From Rhodospirillaceae bacterium (GTDB lineage Bacteria; Pseudomonadota; Alphaproteobacteria; Rhodospirillales; Rhodospirillaceae), in NCBI GenBank assembly GCA_002737725.1, contig NSIP01000008.1, positions 37,138 through 101,137 on the forward strand: 64,000 bases of DNA. The letters are read 5' to 3'. The notes under the pieces are model-generated. The model worked only from the letters and a program-made list of their open reading frames with translations, ran no database searches and was not told the origin of the DNA. A program made the translations under genes and the position numbers. Below, piece after piece: positions 8,926 to 17,458 of this stretch (position 1 is the first letter of the stretch; each line of letters starts with the position of its first letter).

Positions 8926-10344
8926 GTGCCACTCGACCACATCCTCCAAAACCAATTGCGCGATATCGTCGGGGCCAAAGCCGCCATTGCCGACCCCGCA
9001 GAGATGGCCCCGTACTTGCACGAAGAGCGCGGGCTGTATCACGGCAAGGCTGCGCTGGTGCTGCGCCCGGGATCTACCGAAGAAGTGGCGCGCATTGTGA
9101 GTGCGTGTGCAGCGTCGAAAACACCCATCGTTCCGCAAGGCGGAAATACAGGTTTATGCGGCGGCGCGGCGCCCCACAAGGATGCATCGGAAGTAATCGT
9201 CAGCCTGGGGCGCATGAACAAAGTTCGCGCCATCGACCCCATGAACTTCACGATCACTGTTGATGCGGGTTGCGTGCTGGCTGACATCCAACGCATTGCG
9301 CTTGAGCACGACTGTATCTTCCCGCTCAGCCTGGCTGCTGAAGGCAGTTGCCAGATTGGGGGGAATTTGGCCACCAACGCTGGTGGTATCAATGTGCTAC
9401 GTTACGGCAACACACGCGATTTGGTTCTGGGCCTTGAGGTCGTGTTGGCCGATGGGCGCATGTGGAATGGCATGCGAGCGCTGGGCAAAGACAACACCGG
9501 CTACGCGCTGCGCCATTTGTTCGTCGGTGCCGAAGGTACGTTGGGTATTATCACCGGCGCGGTGCTGAAGCTTTTCCCACGGCCTAAAGAAACCGCCACG
9601 GCGTTGTGTGCATTGCGTGATCTGGACTCGGTGACTCAACTTTTGAGTCACGCACGCGCCATCTCTGGTGATTGCGTGAGCGCGTTCGAGTTGATCCCGC
9701 GCATTGGCCTCGAGATGTGCAACCGCCACATTGCGGGCACGACTGACCCCCTCAGCACCAAACATGATTGGTATGTGTTGATTGAGTTCTCAACCTCGCG
9801 GCCCGATTCAGGATTGCGCAGCACGTTCGAGAAACTTCTGGAGACGGCTTTCGAGGCAGGAATCGTCACCGATGCTGTCGTGGCCGAGAGCATGGAGCAA
9901 GCCAAGAGCCTGTGGCGCATTCGCGAATCATTACCTGAAGCCCAAAAACACGAAGGGGGGAGCATCAAGCACGATGTGTCCGTGCCCGTCTCGCTGGTGC
10001 CGAAATTTATCGCCGATGCGTCCAAGGCGGTCACCGCGAACTTTGCGGGCTGTCGCCCGGTGCCTTTTGGACATGTGGGTGACGGCAACGTGCACTTCAA
10101 TGTCTCGCAGCCTATCGGGATGGATAAAGCAACTTACATCGCGCAATGGGAAGCCATGAACCGCGTGGTGCATGACATGGTTGTCGGCATGAATGGGTCG
10201 ATCTCGGCTGAACATGGCATCGGCATGCTGAAGGTCGATGAGATGAAGCACTACAAAGACCCTGTTGAACTTGACCTGATGCGCAAACTTAAACGCGCCA
10301 TCGACCCCGCCAACCTGATGAACCCCGGCAAGGTGGTCGACTAG
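8926..10344 (+). CDS. FAD-linked D-2-hydroxyacid dehydrogenase (D2HGDH/GlcD family)
   Basis: This 472-residue flavoprotein starts at a GTG. The PCMH-type FAD domain includes PIVPQGGNTGLCGGAAP and SLAAEGSCQIGGNLATNAGG. The C-terminal FAD-oxidase domain ends with PFGHVGDGNVHFN and SAEHGIGMLKVDEM, which carry the conserved metal and substrate ligands. These features are typical of D-2-hydroxyglutarate dehydrogenase and of the GlcD subunit of glycolate oxidase. Since no glcE or glcF gene follows, a stand-alone D-2-hydroxyacid dehydrogenase is more likely. A perfect 8-bp hairpin (10360-10378) lies 15 bp after the stop but lacks a T-tract. Confidence 0.9.
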   Translation: MPLDHILQNQLRDIVGAKAAIADPAEMAPYLHEERGLYHGKAALVLRPGSTEEVARIVSACAASKTPIVPQGGNTGLCGGAAPHKDASEVIVSLGRMNKVRAIDPMNFTITVDAGCVLADIQRIALEHDCIFPLSLAAEGSCQIGGNLATNAGGINVLRYGNTRDLVLGLEVVLADGRMWNGMRALGKDNTGYALRHLFVGAEGTLGIITGAVLKLFPRPKETATALCALRDLDSVTQLLSHARAISGDCVSAFELIPRIGLEMCNRHIAGTTDPLSTKHDWYVLIEFSTSRPDSGLRSTFEKLLETAFEAGIVTDAVVAESMEQAKSLWRIRESLPEAQKHEGGSIKHDVSVPVSLVPKFIADASKAVTANFAGCRPVPFGHVGDGNVHFNVSQPIGMDKATYIAQWEAMNRVVHDMVVGMNGSISAEHGIGMLKVDEMKHYKDPVELDLMRKLKRAIDPANLMNPGKVVD

Positions 10345-10459
10345 ACCTGAGTTATTTGTTCAGCGCCGAGGGCGCTGAGCGATCAACATGCTGGTTGATC
10401 TGCATCCGCACGCCATCGGGGGTGAGCACTGGCTCGACCGCGAAATTCACGCGCCTTTG

Positions 10460-10574
10460 TATTTCCGACAAGGAAGTGGTCGTGATGTACAAGGGCGAGT
10501 CTGACCCAATGGTCGCAACTGGCGATGGCGTGAAAGAACCCCAGAACCGCTGCGTCGAAATCGTTCTGGAGTAA
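10460..10574 (+). pseudogene. Remnant of an OmpA-like C-terminal domain
   Basis: A short plus-strand frame ends with YKGESDPMVATGDGVKE, then PQNRCVEIVLE and a stop. This matches the end of OmpA-like peptidoglycan-binding domains, where the usual reading is GEsxPlvpTGDGVxEPQNRRVEI. Only about the last 38 residues are recognisable. Nothing upstream in any frame restores the rest of the domain, the conserved second Arg of NRR has become Cys, and no signal peptide precedes it. I read it as the decayed 3' end of an outer-membrane protein gene. A 72-codon open frame from 10356 surrounds it but its first half is unrelated. The remaining DNA between 10345 and 10587 holds only a small hairpin. Confidence 0.5.
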
Positions 10575-10587
10575 TTGCTAAAAACGC

Positions 10588-11136
10588 TTACTGAGCCGCC
10601 GCCGCGCCCTCCAAGGGTGCGGCGGTTTGCTTTTTGGGCACCCGCTTTGCGACCGGCGGCTTGGGGCGTTCAACAGGAATGGTGCAAAGAACCGGTTGAC
10701 CAATGGCTGGAATTGGATTGGCGGCGGCGAGTGTCCACAGCTCTGCTGGGTCCTGGTCAAGCTCCCAAAACATCTTCCACGCATGCGTACAAAAGGCCAT
10801 GGGGTCGTCAGACCGGATCGAGGCGGCCGCGTTGGCTAAATCCGTGACATAGCGATTGAGCGCGACATCGTCCCCACTCGAACGTTTGTAGTAGGCGATT
10901 AGGCGCGGGCCAAAGCGCCCAAGATCGGGCTGATGGCGGGTCACAAATGTATTGTAGGCATCCTTATGACCACAACTGAGCCCGGCGACCATGAGGCGGC
11001 TGAGCAAGTGGCGCAGCCGAAATGCTTCCACCTCGTCGGCGGAAGCGCAAACCTCGGCACTTACCGCAACGGATTTCAGCAAGGTCATCGCCAGCGCAAA
11101 AAATACCGCTAGGTGAGCTCTAGTTTTGATTGCCAC
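10588..11136 (-). CDS. Hypothetical secreted protein
   Basis: I do not recognise a named family. The 182-residue product starts with a good signal peptide (KTRAHLAVFFALAMTLLK, cleavage probably after VAVSA). The mature part holds four or five Cys residues, a charged helical segment RLRHLLSRLMVAG and a C-terminal Pro/Lys/Ala-rich tail ending in GAAAAQ. It is therefore probably periplasmic with disulfides. The gene reads toward the OmpA-like remnant and is divergent from lptF. The region around 11137-11232 must hold both promoters. Confidence 0.65.
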   Translation of the reverse strand: MAIKTRAHLAVFFALAMTLLKSVAVSAEVCASADEVEAFRLRHLLSRLMVAGLSCGHKDAYNTFVTRHQPDLGRFGPRLIAYYKRSSGDDVALNRYVTDLANAAASIRSDDPMAFCTHAWKMFWELDQDPAELWTLAAANPIPAIGQPVLCTIPVERPKPPVAKRVPKKQTAAPLEGAAAAQ

Positions 11137-11232
11137 GAATTCCTCCTAATCGCTGAATATGATATAAAATCAAGGCCGGTCAGCATGCCGGTTATTCGTC
11201 CCTCATTTCCCTTGGCCTACGCAACCCAGCTG

Positions 11233-12369
11233 ATGACCAGTATTTCCCGCTATGTCGCCCGCCAGCTTTTAATCGGCACGGCCTTGGTCAGCGTCGTGCT
11301 GGTGTTCATTGTCTGGCTGACACAGTCGCTGCGATTCTTACAATTTGTCATGAACAAGGGTTTACCGCTCGGGACGTGGCTGAAGCTGACCATTTTTATG
11401 CTGCCAGGATTTTTTACCCTGATTCTTCCGGTTGCGTTCTTTTTCGTCGTGCTGTTCATCTACAACAAGCTGTCCGTGGACAAAGAACTGGTGGTCGTTC
11501 AAGCCGTAGGTGTGAGCCAAATCGGTCTTGCGATGCCCGCCATCCTTAGCGCATCGGGCCTGATGGTCTTTGCCTTGATCCTCAGCTCGTTCATCGTTCC
11601 AGCGTCGGTTCGGGGTTTCAAAGATTTACAATGGACGATCCGCACCGATGTTTCGCAAGTTTTGCTCCGCGAAGGAGCCTTTAACGCGCTGGGTGATGGT
11701 TTGACGGTTTATGTGCGAGAACGCTCAGGTAATGGTGAACTTTTAGGCCTCATGGTCAACGATGCCCGCCTGCCACAACAGCCCATGACATTGCTGGCCG
11801 AGCGCGGCGTGGTCACGCGGGGGGATACAGGCTCGCGCGTCATGCTCTACAACGGCACGCGCCAAATGCGGCAGGGTGAATCCGGCTTATCGGTTCTCGC
11901 ATTCGATTCATACACCCTCGACCTTGGACAAATGGGGCAATCCCCGACGAGGCGTGACCCCGATAACCGCGAACGGGGCACGATTGAGCTTTTAAGCTTG
12001 AGCGTGGCGGATGGATATTCGCCCCGGGCACTCGCGCGCATGCGTTCGGAAGGGCATCAACGCCTCACCATGCCGCTGAGTGTTTTGGGCTTTGCCTTGT
12101 TGGCTGCGGCCTGGCTGTTGTCAGGCAGCCATGATCGGCGGGGGCAGGCGGGCCGAATTGCTGGCGCCGTGATCGCAGTCATCGTATTACAGGCTGCCGC
12201 CTTGGGTGCTATGACCCTTACAGCAAAGACTGCAGGTTTTGCGCCATTGATGTATATGGTGGCTGTGCTGCCCATCGCTGTTTGCGCCTATGCGCTGGCC
12301 CGCCCACGCATACGCTGGCCTTTGATGGATAGCACAGCACAGCAAGCGATAGTGACACGAGAGTCGTGA
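11233..12369 (+). CDS. lptF: LPS export ABC transporter permease LptF
   Basis: From the ATG at 11233 the product is 378 residues, beginning MTSISRYVARQLLIGTALVS as LptF proteins do; the frame is open further upstream without similarity. It has the YjgP/YjgQ layout: three N-terminal membrane helices, a periplasmic jellyroll domain (about residues 130-270) and three C-terminal helices. SLRFLQFVMNKG and KELVVVQAVGVS, the latter a cytoplasmic coupling segment, fit LptF. With LptB and LptG it extracts LPS from the inner membrane. The 3' end overlaps lptD by GTGA. The usual lptG gene between lptF and lptD is absent. Confidence 0.9.
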   Translation: MTSISRYVARQLLIGTALVSVVLVFIVWLTQSLRFLQFVMNKGLPLGTWLKLTIFMLPGFFTLILPVAFFFVVLFIYNKLSVDKELVVVQAVGVSQIGLAMPAILSASGLMVFALILSSFIVPASVRGFKDLQWTIRTDVSQVLLREGAFNALGDGLTVYVRERSGNGELLGLMVNDARLPQQPMTLLAERGVVTRGDTGSRVMLYNGTRQMRQGESGLSVLAFDSYTLDLGQMGQSPTRRDPDNRERGTIELLSLSVADGYSPRALARMRSEGHQRLTMPLSVLGFALLAAAWLLSGSHDRRGQAGRIAGAVIAVIVLQAAALGAMTLTAKTAGFAPLMYMVAVLPIAVCAYALARPRIRWPLMDSTAQQAIVTRES

Positions 12370-14552
12370 TAGTTTGGTTTAATCAGATGTCGCCCGTAGA
12401 TATTTTCTCACGCCTTGTCGCAGGCCTTGCCCTCTGTAGCGGTTTTTCAGCCGCGGCACAGACCAGCCCTGAAGCGACAGCTACCAAAAATAGCACTGAG
12501 CTGCAAGCCGATGAAATGAATTATGAGGAAGCGACCGACACCCTCAAGGCCATCGGCCGGGTCGAGGTTACACGCGATGGGCGGGTGCTGCTGGCCGACA
12601 CCGTGACCTATAATCAAGGCACAGATATTGCTGTCGCCACGGGCAATGTCAGCATGCTCGATAAAAATGGCACCGTCATGTTCTTCGACCGGCTTGAGAT
12701 GAAGGGCGACCTGAAAGAAGGCTTTGCCAAGGAAGTGCGGGTATTGCTCGCCGATAAGTCCCGCCTGACAAGCCGCGAGTTTCGCCGGACCGAGGGCCGC
12801 TATAACGAAATGAGCCAGGCGACCTACTCCGCGTGCGACATCGTGTGTGAGGACCTGGCCCCAATCTGGCAAATCAAAGCCAGTCGCGTTCAGTACGATG
12901 AAGAGGCCGAGATGGTCTATTATCGCAACGCCAGGGTCGAACTGCTTGGCATTCCCATGTTCTATACGCCCTATCTGGCGCATCCAGACCCCACCTCAGG
13001 GCGTAAATCAGGATTACTGCTACCGATCATTAGCGGTGGGCGCAACCTTGGTCTGTCGTATGCGCAGCCCTATTATATCAATATCTCTCCGGACAAAGAT
13101 GCGACCTTGAGCCCACTGATCACGACCAGCGCGGGCAAGGGTATGACGGGCGAATATCGGCAACGCTTCGGTAGCGGCGAGTTTCAGTTGTTTGGCAGTG
13201 TCGTCGGGGATGACGCTGATTCCAGCAAAGATGCGCGCGGGCATTTGCGTGGCCGTGCGCGCTGGGACATGGACGACAAATGGCGCAGCGGTGCAGATGT
13301 GCACTTGGCCTCGGATCGCACTTATCTTCGCCGTTACAATTTCGAAGCCCCGACGTGGCTAACAACCAACGCCTATGCCGAGCGATTCTCAAGTCATTCA
13401 TATTTCTCGGCCAACACGTATCATTTCCAACGCCAGCGCCGGACTGTAGCTGTGGGCACAACACCCATCATTGCGCCGCTACTGCAGTATAATTATGTCG
13501 GCGATCAAACGGGCCGATCGGGTTATTTCTCGGCCGATGCAAATGCGCTTGTGCTTCTCCGCGAAGAAGGCAGTGACAGCAATCGCCTTTCCGCCAAGGT
13601 TGGTTGGACCTTGCCGTACACCAGCCCGCTTGGCGATATTTATATGCTGCGCACAACGTTACGCACCGATGGTTACTATGTTCGCGATGTTGCGCGGCTG
13701 TCGCGCAACGATACGTTTACCGGAACAGCAGGCCGCGTCCTGCCTGAAGCATCTCTGGAGTGGCGGTTTCCGTTGGTGCGCAACGACGGCAATGCCCATC
13801 AATTGCTCGAGCCCATTGTCATGGGTGTTGTCAGCCCCACCGAGCAGAACCCTGAAAAAATTCCCAACGAAGATAGTCGCGACCTGGAGTTCGATGACAC
13901 CAACCTCTTCGACACCCAGCGCGTCAGCGGGCTTGATCGCGTTGAAGGTGGCGCGCGTGTGAACTACGGCTTGCGCTGGTCGGCCTATGGTGCGCGCGGT
14001 GGCAGCGTGGCGTCATTTATTGGTCAAAGCTATCGCTTCAATCGCGACAATACGTTCACTCCGATCTCAGGGTTGTCCGAAAAATTATCCGATATCGTTG
14101 GGCGTATCGACGCCGCCCCCAACCCCTACGTCAATCTTCTCTATCGGTTCCGTCTCAACAAGGATTCGCTGGGCAGTCGCCGTAACGAATTCGGCGCTAC
14201 CTTGGGACCAGAAATCTCGCGGCTGGGCGTGAGTTATATTTTCCTGAAGCAAGACCCCACGAACCGAGCCCTGGGCGAGCGCGAAGAATTGTTCACTTCG
14301 TTTTCAACGCGGCTCACGAAATACTGGAGCTTGAACGCCAGTCATCGCCAAGACCTCAGCCCCAACGGCGGGCGCATCCGCACCGCCTTTGGGTTCACGT
14401 ACGAGGACGAGTGTTCCATTTTTGGTTTGGACATCGCTGACGACAATACGCAGGATCGCGACTTCAAACGTGGCTTGACGGTCTTGCTACGGTTTAACTT
14501 AAAAACCATTGGTGACATCAAATTCAATACCGGCGTCGGTGCGCAGAAGTAG
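12366..14552 (+). CDS. lptD: LPS-assembly protein LptD
   Basis: The 728-residue protein places LPS in the outer leaflet of the outer membrane together with LptE. A signal peptide (FSRLVAGLALCSGFSAAAQ) is followed by an OstA/LptA-like N-terminal domain, seen in LQADEMNYEEATDTLKAIGR and VATGNVSM. A long beta-barrel with alternating aromatic strands follows from about residue 220. Cys pairs occur in YSACDIVCEDLAP and the C-terminal YEDECSIFGLDI, so disulfides like those of E. coli LptD are plausible. The GTG at 12366 overlaps the lptF stop; an in-frame ATG at 12387 is an alternative start and would also leave an intact signal peptide. Confidence 0.93.
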   Translation: MIVWFNQMSPVDIFSRLVAGLALCSGFSAAAQTSPEATATKNSTELQADEMNYEEATDTLKAIGRVEVTRDGRVLLADTVTYNQGTDIAVATGNVSMLDKNGTVMFFDRLEMKGDLKEGFAKEVRVLLADKSRLTSREFRRTEGRYNEMSQATYSACDIVCEDLAPIWQIKASRVQYDEEAEMVYYRNARVELLGIPMFYTPYLAHPDPTSGRKSGLLLPIISGGRNLGLSYAQPYYINISPDKDATLSPLITTSAGKGMTGEYRQRFGSGEFQLFGSVVGDDADSSKDARGHLRGRARWDMDDKWRSGADVHLASDRTYLRRYNFEAPTWLTTNAYAERFSSHSYFSANTYHFQRQRRTVAVGTTPIIAPLLQYNYVGDQTGRSGYFSADANALVLLREEGSDSNRLSAKVGWTLPYTSPLGDIYMLRTTLRTDGYYVRDVARLSRNDTFTGTAGRVLPEASLEWRFPLVRNDGNAHQLLEPIVMGVVSPTEQNPEKIPNEDSRDLEFDDTNLFDTQRVSGLDRVEGGARVNYGLRWSAYGARGGSVASFIGQSYRFNRDNTFTPISGLSEKLSDIVGRIDAAPNPYVNLLYRFRLNKDSLGSRRNEFGATLGPEISRLGVSYIFLKQDPTNRALGEREELFTSFSTRLTKYWSLNASHRQDLSPNGGRIRTAFGFTYEDECSIFGLDIADDNTQDRDFKRGLTVLLRFNLKTIGDIKFNTGVGAQK

Positions 14553-14562
14553 GACGCCAAGG

Positions 14563-15015
14563 ATGTTTAGGGTCTTAACAGCACTGATGCTGGTGATGAT
14601 CACGGGACTTTCGCAAACTCGGGCAGCAGACCCGAGCCTACGCGACCCGGCGAGCCTAACTGACGAGGGCAACCAATACTTCACCGGTAAGGGTGCGGCT
14701 CAAGACGATGCCCGCGCCGTTGAACTCTACCAACAGGCAGCCGATATGGGGTATGCCCGCGCGATGCATAACTTGGGGTTTATGTATGCCGAAGGGCGCG
14801 GCGTCGGGCAGGATGAGGTCAAGGCGTTGGACTTCTACCGAGCCGCCTTGGAGCAGTCGTATCTGCCCGCAGCGACGAGTCTGGGTATCGCCTATGCCGA
14901 TGGGCGTGGGGTCACCCGTGAGCCCCGAACAGCGGCCATGCTTCTCAGAAAGGCGGCGGCTGGGGGCGACAAGCGGGCCAAAGATTACCTTGCACAGGCG
15001 AATCTACCTCCCTAA
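14563..15015 (+). CDS. Sel1-repeat (TPR-like) secreted protein
   Basis: The ATG at 14563 gives 150 residues with a signal peptide (FRVLTALMLVMITGLSQTRA). Two or three Sel1-like repeats follow: AVELYQQAADMGYARAMHNL with GFMYAEGRGVGQD, ALDFYRAALEQSYLPAATSL with GIAYADGRGVTRE, and a last AAMLLRKAAAGGDKRAKDYL. Such proteins are short solenoid scaffolds, here probably periplasmic. It begins only 10 bp after lptD and lies before surA, so it is likely cotranscribed with envelope biogenesis genes. That position suggests, but does not prove, a role in outer-membrane assembly. Confidence 0.85.
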   Translation: MFRVLTALMLVMITGLSQTRAADPSLRDPASLTDEGNQYFTGKGAAQDDARAVELYQQAADMGYARAMHNLGFMYAEGRGVGQDEVKALDFYRAALEQSYLPAATSLGIAYADGRGVTREPRTAAMLLRKAAAGGDKRAKDYLAQANLPP

Positions 15016-15133
15016 AGGGGGCCAATTAGCCATGGAAACGCTTGGAAAGATTAGCTTTCCCCGGCCTAGTTTTCGCCATCGTTCGTGATTATGGTAGCGC
15101 CGATTTTACCCCTCTGATCGGGTGTTCGCGGAC

Positions 15134-16423
15134 ATGAGACAGATTTTCTTCGGCTTAGTTTCGATCCTCTCAGGGATCCTCGGGATGACCTCGGCGCACG
15201 CCCAAGAGGGCGGCGCTGGAGCTGGGGCGGGCACTGGCGGCGCCATGGGGATTGCAGCCGTCGTGAACGAAGATATTATTACGGTGTTTGACGTTCAGTC
15301 GCGCTTAGGAATGTTCATCGCCACTTCGGGGCTCGAAAATACGCCCGATATTCAACGCCGCATTTTGCCGCAAGTAATCCAAAGCCTGATCGAAGAACGC
15401 CTGAAAATTCAGGAAGCCAAGCGCCTGAAAATTACAACGACCGAGCCCGAAGTGCGCGATGCGGTATCTTTGATCGAAAATAACAACAACATGCAACCGG
15501 GCTCTTTCCGCAAGCTCTTGGAAGAGCGCGGCGTCGATATGAGTACGCTGTTTATGCAGATCGAAGCTGATGTGGCGTGGGTCAAGGTGGTTCGCCAGGA
15601 ATTGCGCCGTAATGTGTTGGTCGCGCCAGAAGAAGTGAAGAACGTGCTGGAGCGACTCAAAGCCAATCAAGGAAAACCAGAACATTGGCTATCCGAGATC
15701 TTTCTGCCCGTGAATGCCAATTCAAGCGAAGCCGACGTGCGACAAATCGCCGATCGCTTGGTGCAACAGGCGCGCGGCAATACCCCGTTCCCCGCGCTGG
15801 CGCAGCAGTTCTCACAAAGCCCAACGGCCGCTGTGGGTGGTGATTTGGGTTGGGTCTTGCAAGGCGAACTTGAAGACGAGCTGGACCGAGCTGTCATGGG
15901 CATGGAGCCCAACGAAATCTCCGAGCCCATTCGCAGCACAACGGGTTATCACATTCTTGCGCTGCGTGGCCGCCGCGCAGCGGGGGCCCCTGACCCGATG
16001 ATGTCAGGCGTGACCCTGAGTCAGATTTATTTACCGACTCAAGGTGGACGCGCCATGACCGAGGCGCAAACCGCCCAACTGAGCAACACCATCGTCACTC
16101 AGATGACGTCGTGTACCCAAATGAACGAGTTGGCGGCACGCAGCGGCGCCCCTGGCTCGGGCCCAATTGACATGATTCGGGTTGGCGGGTTGCCCGAGAC
16201 TGTTCGCAACGCCGTTGCCGCGCTGCCCGTGGGCCGAATCAGCCAACCTCTTGACGTTCCGGGCGCACGATTGTTTGTGATGGTGTGCTCGCGCTTGGAT
16301 GACAGCGGGCTTCCGGGTGAAGACCAGATCGCGGGCAAACTTGAGAACGACAAACTCGAGAATCTGGCCCGCCAGAAGCTGCGCGACTTGCGTCGTCAGG
16401 CGCTGGTCGACGTTCGCATATAG
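15134..16423 (+). CDS. surA: Periplasmic chaperone/peptidyl-prolyl isomerase SurA
   Basis: Starting at the ATG at 15134 (an upstream GTG at 15122 is possible) gives 429 residues with a signal peptide ending SAHAQ. A SurA_N chaperone domain begins GIAAVVNEDIITVFDVQSRL and includes LIEERLKIQEAKRL. A parvulin-type PPIC domain follows at about residues 180-285, with FPALAQQFSQSPTAAVGGDL and the end TTGYHILALRGRR. A second, weakly conserved parvulin-like region and a basic C-terminal helix complete the protein. SurA escorts outer-membrane proteins, including LptD, to the Bam complex. It lies upstream of pdxA and rsmA, the widely conserved order. Confidence 0.93.
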   Translation: MRQIFFGLVSILSGILGMTSAHAQEGGAGAGAGTGGAMGIAAVVNEDIITVFDVQSRLGMFIATSGLENTPDIQRRILPQVIQSLIEERLKIQEAKRLKITTTEPEVRDAVSLIENNNNMQPGSFRKLLEERGVDMSTLFMQIEADVAWVKVVRQELRRNVLVAPEEVKNVLERLKANQGKPEHWLSEIFLPVNANSSEADVRQIADRLVQQARGNTPFPALAQQFSQSPTAAVGGDLGWVLQGELEDELDRAVMGMEPNEISEPIRSTTGYHILALRGRRAAGAPDPMMSGVTLSQIYLPTQGGRAMTEAQTAQLSNTIVTQMTSCTQMNELAARSGAPGSGPIDMIRVGGLPETVRNAVAALPVGRISQPLDVPGARLFVMVCSRLDDSGLPGEDQIAGKLENDKLENLARQKLRDLRRQALVDVRI

Positions 16424-16444
16424 ACCGCAGAGCAAGGCGCCGGA

Positions 16445-17458
16445 ATGCCCTTAGCCCCAATCGCCGTGACGATGGGCGAACCTGCAGGCATCGGGCCCGA
16501 AATCACGCTGAAAGCCTGGGCTCAACGCAAAGCATGTAGCCCAACCTTCTTCCTCATCGACAGTATTCAGCGGCTGGTATTGCTGTCCAAAACACTCAAA
16601 CTCGAGATCCCGTTTCAAACCATCACGTCTGTTGGCGAAGCAGCGCTGGTTTATAAATCCGCGTTACCGGTGCTTGAGCGTCCCGAAATGCAGAACCTGA
16701 GTTTTTCTTTAGGCACGCCAGACCCGGCCACCAGCAAGGCCGTGATTGCGTCGATCGACCTTGCGGTGAAATTAGTTGGCGACAGGCAGGCCGCCGCCAT
16801 CGTCACAAATCCAATTCAAAAAGCGACGTTGCAAGCCAGTGGGTTTGCCTTTCCCGGGCACACAGAATATTTGGGCCATCTGGCGGGGAGCATGCGTTCG
16901 GTCATGATGTTGACCGTCGAAAGGCCTCAGCCCCCCTTACGCGTGGTCCCGGTCACCGTCCACGAACCCATCCGCAAAGTGGCACATTTGTTAACGACTG
17001 AAGCTATCGTTCACTGCGGGCGCGTGACCGCGAAAGCCCTGCACCACGATTTCGGTATCGCTCAGCCTCGGTTGGCGGTGGCTGGCCTGAATCCGCATGC
17101 GGGCGAATCAGGTGAAATGGGAGATGAAGAAATTCGTATCATCGCCCCAGCACTAGAACAACTGCGGGCCGATGGCATCGATGTTCGCGGGCCCATGCCA
17201 GCAGATACATTGTTTCATGATGCGGCCCGCGCCAACTACGATGCCGTTTTATGCATGTATCATGACCAGGCGCTGGTCCCCCTTAAAACCCTCGACTTCG
17301 CAGGCGGCGTTAATGTGACCTTGGGGCTACCGTTTGTGCGCACCTCGCCCGATCACGGCACGGCGCTCGATATTGCAACACAAGGCTGTGCCGACCCTAC
17401 CAGTTTTATCGCAGCGCTCGACTTAGCAGCACGGATCGCGGCGCGACGCGCTACATGA
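16445..17458 (+). CDS. pdxA: 4-hydroxythreonine-4-phosphate dehydrogenase PdxA
   Basis: This 337-residue NAD-dependent enzyme acts in DXP-dependent pyridoxal phosphate synthesis. It oxidises 4-phosphohydroxy-threonine, and PdxJ uses the product. Seen in the sequence are TMGEPAGIGPEITLKAW at the start, TNPIQKATL, the metal-ligand region with FPGHTEYLGHL, AGLNPHAGESGEMGDEEI, and MYHDQALVPLKTLDF with the C-terminal TSPDHGTALDIA. It is of full length and undamaged. It overlaps rsmA by ATGA. Confidence 0.96.
   Translation: MPLAPIAVTMGEPAGIGPEITLKAWAQRKACSPTFFLIDSIQRLVLLSKTLKLEIPFQTITSVGEAALVYKSALPVLERPEMQNLSFSLGTPDPATSKAVIASIDLAVKLVGDRQAAAIVTNPIQKATLQASGFAFPGHTEYLGHLAGSMRSVMMLTVERPQPPLRVVPVTVHEPIRKVAHLLTTEAIVHCGRVTAKALHHDFGIAQPRLAVAGLNPHAGESGEMGDEEIRIIAPALEQLRADGIDVRGPMPADTLFHDAARANYDAVLCMYHDQALVPLKTLDFAGGVNVTLGLPFVRTSPDHGTALDIATQGCADPTSFIAALDLAARIAARRAT

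Noticed and set aside
10380..10575. Minus-strand open stretch with VNFAVEPVLTPDG and MQINQHVD opposite the OmpA-like remnant
   Set aside because: It looked secretin-like at first, but it has no normal start, runs into the neighbouring gene in another frame, and the plus-strand OmpA ending is much stronger.
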